Shown here piece by piece: positions 57,822-64,000 of a DNA stretch of 64,000 nucleotides. The stretch is from positions 620,001 to 684,000 of the forward strand of contig AP026148.1 of assembly GCA_030295235.1 (NCBI GenBank), given 5' to 3'. The notes under the pieces were generated by a model. The model did no database searches. It was not told the DNA's origin and saw only the letters and a program-made list of their open reading frames with translations. The translations under genes were made by a program, and so were the position numbers. The stretch is from Fistulifera solaris (Eukaryota; Bacillariophyta; Bacillariophyceae; Naviculales; Stauroneidaceae). Within the stretch, counting starts at the first letter, position 1. Each line of letters begins with the position of its first letter.

Positions 57822-58352
57822 ATGAGACTCTCATTCGCTGCAACGCTATATACTCTATTTCCAGCAGTGTGTCACGGCTTTGGCACGTCCTCCTCGCGTC
57901 GTACCTTTTTGTCACAATCATCTGCGGCTCTCATTGTCGCAACCACATGCCAACAACCCGCTCATGCCATTCCCATGGTCACAATCAACGAATTCCGCAC
58001 CATTCTACGAGACAGTGCCCGCAGTATTGCCCGCGTCGAATTTTCCGGTCCCCGACAAGAAACGGTGACGGTCGTCTTACAAGACGGGACGACCTTTGGT
58101 ATTTCCGACGTTATTGACAGTTCCGTCGATCCCCGCAGTCCCCTCCAAGTTCAAGCGATGTGTCGTGAAAATGATGTGCCGGTCAAATTCACCGAACTCG
58201 AAGCCTTATTGCAAGGCAAAGGACGGGGCAAATTGTACACCAATGAACGAGTGCAACAGGCTAATTTGAAAGAGCAAGAGCGATTAGCGCGCATGGCGCA
58301 AGATGAAGTGGAACGACAAGATGCTTTGAAGCGTATGGAAGGGCAATTGTAA
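57822..58352 (+). CDS. Thylakoid-lumen protein with FtsH-ectodomain-like fold
   Basis: 176 residues, uninterrupted. Layered targeting: a signal peptide (MRLSFAATLYTLFPAVCHG) with a Phe at the junction (GFG), then a Ser/Arg-rich transit piece, then a twin-arginine signal SRRTFLSQSSAALIVATTC ending PAHA before IPM. This predicts import into a complex plastid and Tat export to the thylakoid lumen. The mature part, INEFRTILRDSARSIARVEF and VVLQDGTTFGISDVID and MCRENDVPVKFTELEALL, resembles the small extracytoplasmic domain of FtsH proteases (strand pattern then dG..y..). The tail is a charged helix (LKEQERLARMAQDEVERQD). Localisation is well supported; the FtsH-like fold is inference. Confidence 0.78.
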   Translation: MRLSFAATLYTLFPAVCHGFGTSSSRRTFLSQSSAALIVATTCQQPAHAIPMVTINEFRTILRDSARSIARVEFSGPRQETVTVVLQDGTTFGISDVIDSSVDPRSPLQVQAMCRENDVPVKFTELEALLQGKGRGKLYTNERVQQANLKEQERLARMAQDEVERQDALKRMEGQL

Positions 58353-58453
58353 TTTGAAGAACGTGGATGAATTAGGAGGAACGAAATAGTTTTACTCCGT
58401 ATTCATTCTTCGTTGGAACCATCTATATTACTTAGAATCATTTTCATACTTGT

Positions 58454-59209
58454 TTATAAAGTTTGAGCTAAAGCACGCGACTTGACGATGATCAAACGCG
58501 GTTGATAGCGTTCCAATACCACTTGAATACACTGTTGTACGGCTGGTAATTCTCGATTGCCATTGATATCAATAGCGACTACTTCGGGTTGGATTTCTGC
58601 CGGCCAATCTTCGGTCGGCGCTAACACATCGAAACAATAAAACGGCAAATTAGGATAATTCTGACGTGCAATAGCGATGGATTCAATGGATTTGTCCATA
58701 CCCCAGACGTGAGGAATTAGTCCTTGCGTGTGCACCCGATGCACGGTGACTCCATAATCACAACCAATTTCCAGGAAGGATTGTAACGTATGTACGACAC
58801 ACAATCGTCGGTATTCACTGGTTTCGGGGGATACGATGATAGTGGTATGAGGGGCTGGTGAAGAAGAAGTATAAACCGGTATTAATCGATGCGGATGACA
58901 GGCATAAGTACTTCCTTTCGGGTAACGGACTCGCACACGACAGAGATGATTGCTGGGCGAGGATTCTGGTTTGTCGCATGGCTCGTATTCGACAACTTGT
59001 GCCCGTAAAAACAACTCCATTCGCTGTTCGCAGGATTCATTCTCGAGATCCCTTCTCTTGGTGTGATTCTTCTTTAAACCTTTGCTTTTGCAGACCCAGA
59101 CATGTTGATCACGGTAAAATGTTTTGTTTTGGGGGAGATTTTCCGCGAGAATATAAGAAGGAGACATGCGTCGTACTTTGGTTACGGTGTGAAACAATGG
59201 GAGGGCCAC
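58454..59209 (-). CDS. SAM-dependent methyltransferase-like protein
   Basis: 251 residues, uninterrupted. The C-terminal 120 residues contain a class-I Rossmann pattern: FLEIGCDYGVTVHRV (SAM-binding glycine motif I), VWGMDKSIESIAIARQNYP (acidic motif II), VVAIDINGNRELPAVQQC (motif IV) and PRLIIVKSRALA. The N-terminal half is basic and carries a short HHRLIP-like loop region (YACHPHRLIPVY). Substrate unknown; methyltransferases with this short motif set act on proteins or small molecules. No signal peptide, membrane segment or intron is seen. Confidence 0.65.
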   Translation of the reverse strand: MALPLFHTVTKVRRMSPSYILAENLPQNKTFYRDQHVWVCKSKGLKKNHTKRRDLENESCEQRMELFLRAQVVEYEPCDKPESSPSNHLCRVRVRYPKGSTYACHPHRLIPVYTSSSPAPHTTIIVSPETSEYRRLCVVHTLQSFLEIGCDYGVTVHRVHTQGLIPHVWGMDKSIESIAIARQNYPNLPFYCFDVLAPTEDWPAEIQPEVVAIDINGNRELPAVQQCIQVVLERYQPRLIIVKSRALAQTL

Positions 59210-59627
59210 AATAAAAAAAGCTAATAATACTCCGGAGTACTGGTACTTGGCTTTAATCGTCGCGTCTATCAGAACACGCCCTTCGTTCGTGACTGAAATG
59301 CAGTCGTGTCGAAGTTGATCCTACTTCAAAGTCAATAGTGCGTAGGCTACGACGAGTCGCACAGCGACCAGCGAAATTAGAAGCCGCCGGAACACACACG
59401 CGATTTGCACGTCTGCTTGGTACATTTCTCTACGGGGGACGGAGGCCTACATGAAATTACACAATTTCCCCCACCTTCCTGCGCAGCGAATAAAATAATG
59501 TATCACTTGTTACGTTCAAAGTTTGAGGATTCGTTATATCGCGTATCCTTGCATGAAGTTCACAAGCCTACTTTCCTCCTATTTAATCCTTTTCTGGAAT
59601 CAAACTGAAGTGACAGCACTCATATCC
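59210..59627. other. Divergent intergenic region
   Basis: No gene. A palindromic ACTCCGGAGTACTGGTACTT stretch lies at about 59,229-59,248. Confidence 0.45.
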
Positions 59628-60417
59628 ATGTCGAGTAACAGCAACAATCAACAATGCGAGTCGGATCGCTTGCAGCTCTGGCAAGGAAAGGTGTGTGTGG
59701 GTGTATCAGTGTCGCTTTCTTGTTTTCGGATCCCCATATTTCTCTCTCACTTTCTTGATACAGTGGACGAATCAACAAATCGGATGGCACGAAAGTGACG
59801 TTCACGAAGCCATTCGTCAATACGAAGAGACCTTGTTGTTTCCCGATACAACCACGACGAAGCGTATTTTGTTTCCCTTGTGCGGCAAAACGGTCGATAT
59901 GGCGTATTTGGCGACGAAATACTCCGATCAGTTGCAAATTGTGGGAGTGGATGGAGTAGCTCAGGCTTTGAAAACCTTTGTAAAGGAACAAGAACATTTA
60001 AAGTTGGAGAAACAAGTCGACAACAATCGATGGATGAATTCGAATTTGGAGTTGTTGCAGAGTGACTTCTTTCAAATGACTGAGGAACAGTATGCGCCTT
60101 ATCATCATTCATTCGATGTTATTTTCGATCGAGCTTCGCTGGTGGCGATTTCACCCTCCTTGCGCGAAGATTATGTCCAAGTATGTCGTACCTTGTTGAA
60201 GCCCAATGGCAAGATCATGTTGATTGTCATTGAACACATCGCGGGTGATATTATGGCGGGGCCTCCGTTCTCTGTGACACACGAGGATGTGATGCGTTTG
60301 TACAGCCATCAAGATTGGGTGGAATCGGTGCAATTACTCGAAGATCAAGGAGAAGCGAAACGAAACCAAGTTTCTACGGATATGGTTTCTCGCTATTACT
60401 GGATTCAATGCAAATAA
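59628..60417 (+). CDS. Thiopurine S-methyltransferase-family protein
   Basis: About 238 residues in two exons; intron 59691-59763 (GTGTGT..ACAG, phase 0) joins LWQGK to WTNQQIGWH. TPMT-family hallmarks are the early W..GW start, then ILFPLCGKTVDMAYLA (motif I), VGVDGVAQALKTFV, FDVIFDRASLVAISPSLRE and GKIMLIVIEH. These enzymes methylate thiols, selenols or halides. The ATG at 59628 is chosen; an in-frame ATG upstream (MKFTSLLSSY) would add a hydrophobic start. All motifs are present and the frame is intact. Confidence 0.85.
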
Positions 60418-60516
60418 TAAACAATGTACGTCAACCAAAGGATTCTCATGTATTACATGTATTGTTACTAAAAGACTGCTACTTTGTCATCGAATGCCTG
60501 CTGCTTGCTCTCACTT

Positions 60517-61875
60517 TTAGAAACGCCAGCCAACTTTGGATACTAGCGTGTGACTGGAGATGAAGCGGTTGTTCTTCTCGCGCAATGTGGTGTGTTCGTC
60601 GTACATGGGACTAGGGTTGCGAAGGATATCGTGCATGAATGGCCACGACTTGAGGCCAGCATAAAACATGAAATCATTCCACCGATTCACATCATCGTCT
60701 TCGGTGGTGAAATGGAAAGTGGATCCGACACCACCCTTGGCAACCCAGCGAGAAGCGATGGCGGTAGTCTTGGCGGCAGTGTTGCGAACCGCGTGCCACC
60801 ACCATGGGGGAACGAATAGGAGATCGCCGGCTTGCATCTCCATTTTGTAGTACGGGAGCCATTTCATCAAAGGAAATTTCTTTTCGTCGTATTCGTCGGG
60901 GAAAGGAGGAAAGCAGAAATTGGCCGCGCGGCCAGTCACGGAAAGAGGGTAGAGAAACCAGCTGTGCTCCGGGTCGATCATGTACCACGTCTTGGTTCCT
61001 TCATATAAGGCAAACAAGTTCCAGTTCGACGCGCAATGGAGCGGTGTCTTGGTTCCATGTTTGCCAGCGAACAGTTGGCAATACCCAAGATCTTTGTTCA
61101 AGTAGGGTGCGAATCGTTCCAAGTTGGCGGCTTTTTCGATTTCCGGATGTTTTTTGTACACAGTCTCGCAGTTGACCAAGTAAACACGGGGATCTTCAAC
61201 CTCCTTAAGCTTGCCGGCATAATCGGCTCCAATGTCGCCTCGGGTCAACATGACTTCTTCCTCTCCGTACTTCTTCACGAGCATATCAAACGACAGCTCC
61301 TTCTTTTCGATTTTGTTAATGCCGCGCAGAAGGCAAGGGCGAGGATTCTTGACAAACTTTTCGTAAAACTCTTCCGGTGAACCGTTCTGCCAATCATACT
61401 CGGGGAACGGCAAGGGCTTCATCATCCCTTCGGGTTGCTCTCTCTGACAAATGTGTAGAATATAAGCGTGGGTGATGTGATAGAGCATGCTCAAGGCAAA
61501 GCGAATACCGGTAATGTATGAAAGCACGACTCCAAAGATATGAAAGTGTCCAGTGATCGTCCCCGTGCAGAACCAGACGAACTTGATTATGATTTTTGGA
61601 AGATAACCAATGTCGACGGCAAGATCTTGATCTTTGTGATAGTGCCCGTTGAGTCGTGAGGAAAAAACCGGTTTGAGACCACACCAGGACACGAACAGAT
61701 ATCGAAGGCGAATCATCATTTGGAGGTAAACGACATGAAGACGGGTGCGATCGCCAGGCGCTGGGTGGTCGGGCCACCAAAAGAGCCACGCCATGAACAT
61801 ACCAACCGTAGAAGCTGCTATTACTTCTTTCTGCTCCAGAAGGAGTGCCCATATCGTACTTGAAAGAACCATCAT
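60517..61875 (-). CDS. Membrane-anchored cupin/JmjC-like protein, copy 1 (HxA site)
   Basis: 452 residues, uninterrupted. Hydrophobic segments near the start (EVIAASTVGMFMAWLFWW) and at about residue 110 (FGVVLSYITGIRFALSM) precede a cupin_8/JmjC-like domain. This domain has TPLHCASNWNLFALYEGTKTW, then GDLLFVPPWWWHAVRNT. In JMJD5-type 2-oxoglutarate oxygenases the first element is HxD; here it is H-C-A, so the acidic metal ligand is missing, while the second His and the 2OG-binding Lys in GTKTW remain. The C-terminus carries DVNRWNDFMFYAGLKSW and ends KVGWRF. A close paralogue follows 0.4 kb away on the same strand. Function unknown; an HxA site is known from Fe/2OG halogenases, but a non-catalytic role is also possible. 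Confidence 0.72.
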   Translation of the reverse strand: MMVLSSTIWALLLEQKEVIAASTVGMFMAWLFWWPDHPAPGDRTRLHVVYLQMMIRLRYLFVSWCGLKPVFSSRLNGHYHKDQDLAVDIGYLPKIIIKFVWFCTGTITGHFHIFGVVLSYITGIRFALSMLYHITHAYILHICQREQPEGMMKPLPFPEYDWQNGSPEEFYEKFVKNPRPCLLRGINKIEKKELSFDMLVKKYGEEEVMLTRGDIGADYAGKLKEVEDPRVYLVNCETVYKKHPEIEKAANLERFAPYLNKDLGYCQLFAGKHGTKTPLHCASNWNLFALYEGTKTWYMIDPEHSWFLYPLSVTGRAANFCFPPFPDEYDEKKFPLMKWLPYYKMEMQAGDLLFVPPWWWHAVRNTAAKTTAIASRWVAKGGVGSTFHFTTEDDDVNRWNDFMFYAGLKSWPFMHDILRNPSPMYDEHTTLREKNNRFISSHTLVSKVGWRF

Positions 61876-62289
61876 GTTCCGTTTTTGTTCGTTATTTGTG
61901 AAGATCTAAAGGAAGGAAGCGATGACAAGCGTCAAGCAATGCAAGGAAAGGATTTTTGAGAGTGACGTGCGATGTGTACGATCCAAAACTAGAATCCAGG
62001 ATCCGGACATCAAAGGTATCTAACTAAAAAATATTATTAACACATTGCAGGCAGCGTCAAGTTCTTTGTTGCGGGGCAATTGTCGCGATGCGATGAGACT
62101 TTGAATCTACCTAGTCTAAATCTTTCGACAACACGTTTCCAGTCGTGTTTATGTTGACACCATTTGCAAACGCTGTATGGCACTACGCACTACTGCTAAG
62201 GCAGCTGCTTTACGTCCAGCTTGGCTCGACTAGGTCTCTCAACTAACACAGCAAACAGCAAAAAGATCTAAAGGATTACCAGGTAGCGT
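61876..62289. other. Intergenic between tandem cupin genes
   Basis: Nothing but the putative upstream region of copy 1. Confidence 0.4.
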
Positions 62290-63647
62290 TTAAAAGCGCC
62301 AGCCAACTTTCGTGGCCAAGGCGTGACTGGAAATGAAGCGGTTATTCTTCTCTCGCAATGTGGTGTGTTCGTCGTACATCGGACTGGGATTGCGCAAAAT
62401 ATCATGCATAAAGAACCAAGATTTGAGGCCGGCATAGAACATGAAATCGTTCCAGCGGTTGACATCGTCGTCTTCGGTGGTGAACTGAAAGGTATTGCCG
62501 ACACCACCGCATCCGACCCAGCGAGAAGCCATCGCGACATTTTTTTCCGAAGTGTTTCGAACGGCATGCCACCACCACGGTGGAACGAACAAGAGATCAC
62601 CGGGGTTTACTTCGACCTTGTAAGAGGGTAGCCATTTCATTAAAGGATGCAATTTTTCATTGTAGTCGTCTGGGAAAGGAGGAAATGCGAAAGTGGCAGC
62701 TAGGCCAACCGCGGATAAAGGATACAGAAACCAAGTATTTTCCGGATCAATCAAGTACCACGTCTTGGAGCCTTCAAACATGGTGAAGAAATTCCAATTC
62801 GAAGCGCAATGCAAGGGCGTTTTGGTTCCATTTTTCCTACAAACATTTGGCAGTATCCTGGTTTCTTCTTCATGTAAGGCGCAAACTGTTTCATGTTGGC
62901 AGCAATACCGATTTCGGGGTGTTTGTTATATAATGTCTCGCAGTTGACCAAATAAACGCGAGGATCTTCGACTTCCTTCAGTTTGCCGGCGTAGTCTTTG
63001 CCGATATCGGCCCGCGTTAACATCACCTCTTCTTCGCCATACTTCTTGACAATATTATCAAACGAAAACTCTTCCATCTTATCTTTAGTGATTCCTCGTA
63101 AAATACAGGCCCGAGGATTCTTGACAAACTTCTCGTAGAAGTCTTCCGGTGAACCGTTCTTCCAGTCATACTCGGGCAGTTTCAAGAACTTTTCCATTCC
63201 CTCCGGCTTGTCTCTTTTGCACACGTGAAGTATGTATGCGTGCGTGATATTGTAAACAAGGGAGAGGAAAATACGGAAGCCGCACAAGTAAGAGAGTACC
63301 ACTCCAGGTACACCGAAATTACCCCCGATCGTGCCGTTCAAGAACCAGATGATCTTGAGAATGATTTTGGGGGCATAGCCGATATCCACGGCGTGATCTT
63401 GATCTTTGTTGTAGTGTCCGTTGATTCGTGGGGACAGAAATGGCTTGAGACCGCACCATGATACCAACATATATCGAAGACGAATCATACACTGCAAATA
63501 AACGACATGACGACGAGTGCGATCACCCGGGCTCGGGTTGTCGGGCCACAAGAAGAGCCATACTGTGATTATACCAACCGCAGAAGCTGCTATTACTTCC
63601 TTCTTCTCCAAAAGGAGAGACAGCATCGTGTTGAGATGTTCTATCAT
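62290..63647 (-). CDS. Membrane-anchored cupin/JmjC-like protein, copy 2 (HxA site)
   Basis: About 452 residues, close paralogue of the gene at 60517 with identical architecture: KEVIAASAVGIITVWLFLW, DIGYAPKIILKIIWFLNG, YDWKNGSPEDFYEKFVKNP, then HCASNWNFFTMFEGSKTW, GDLLFVPPWWWHAVRNT and the same KVGWRF ending. The HxA replacement is shared. One frame change near 62,836 (AAAAA, one more A) falls just before HCASNW and joins the two frames. The ATG at 63647 is preferred over an in-frame ATG at 63719 because the extra 24 residues have no counterpart in copy 1. Gene order and spacing suggest duplication of a 1.77-kb unit. Confidence 0.7.
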
Positions 63648-64000
63648 GGCTGATTCGTTTTTGTGTGTTGTCCGATTCACTTTGTGTCGTATGAGAAGGT
63701 CTCTATCGGTCCCACTCAAGGTTTTTGAATCGGTAAAAAATGCGGCCCAAATACGAAAATGCGAACAAAGGCGTACATCGCGTGATATTTTTAGACTCCG
63801 AGTAATTGTTGATCAATAGGTGTTATCTTGTCAGAAACAACGATTGGAGTGTTAGCAGTTAAGTAGTGCCGGCGTTTCATAAAGTTTACTATTTACAAGA
63901 TCGATAAATTTAGCACGATGCGTCGTTACGTATAGACACCCGGGAAGGACGTTAAAATTCTGCCTCCCAGTACAAGATTCTACGTAGCGTCCACGACGAG
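63648..64000. other. Upstream region of cupin copy 2 to window edge
   Basis: No gene seen. The window ends inside non-coding sequence. Confidence 0.4.

Noticed and set aside
1-64000. tRNA, rRNA, transposons, LTR or virus-like elements, CRISPR
   Set aside because: I looked for tRNA T-arm and A/B box patterns, terminal repeats and reverse transcriptase, integrase, capsid or transposase motifs on both strands and saw none. By eye only, so short or decayed elements could be missed.

Overview
The window is nuclear DNA of a stramenopile alga, most probably a pennate diatom. Three things point there. Genes are intron-poor with short (about 70-220 bp) GT-AG introns. A thylakoid-lumen protein at 57.8 kb carries a secretory plus chloroplast plus twin-arginine presequence. 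Tandem heat-shock-factor genes with the typical diatom DNA-binding domain sit at 28.6-32.4 kb. I recognise 37 protein genes and one gene-end relic. I see no rRNA or tRNA gene, no CRISPR array and no transposon, LTR or virus-like element.

Layout. 0.5-8.6 kb: an ACT/2H-phosphoesterase fusion, exosome subunit RRP46, a tandem pair of an unnamed RVxF-motif family, and a tandem pair of TspO/MBR-like membrane proteins. 8.6-24.2 kb: a large FH2 formin, a possible RNA-binding protein, the NCA2 homologue, a low-complexity protein, a class-II sirtuin and chaperonin CCT5. 24.8-38.6 kb: an unknown membrane protein, a possible sugar-nucleotide-binding protein, two HSFs, a small tail-anchored protein next to a PET117-like assembly factor, an EamA transporter, a copper-dependent DOMON monooxygenase and a UIM protein. 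39.6-53.5 kb: M18 aspartyl aminopeptidase, heme oxygenase with Cys-Pro motifs, PP2C, an exon-per-repeat protein, succinyl-CoA ligase alpha, tubulin cofactor B, a zinc alcohol dehydrogenase, a patatin and an HMG-box protein. 54.3-64 kb: an ARM-type protein, a small secreted Cys-rich protein, the thylakoid protein, two methyltransferases and a tandem pair of membrane-anchored cupin/JmjC proteins.

Two themes cut across the window. First, over 20 otherwise well-conserved genes are interrupted by single-base frame changes. Nearly all fall on homopolymers of 3-7 bases and are resolved by adding or removing one base. I read these as residual sequencing or assembly errors, not as pseudogenes, and coordinates of such genes span all their pieces. 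Second, four tandem duplications occur (RVxF family, TspO-like, HSF, cupin). The TspO-like one carried along the 3' end of the convergent formin gene.

Genes are mostly unrelated housekeeping functions on alternating strands, with no operon-like organisation. The most interesting candidates are the cupin pair, in which the metal-binding acidic residue is replaced by alanine (as in alpha-ketoglutarate halogenases), the protein built of one 35-residue repeat per exon, the Cys-Pro-rich heme oxygenase, the ACT/2H fusion, and a 9-bp intergenic motif (TACTCCGTA) that recurs across the window.
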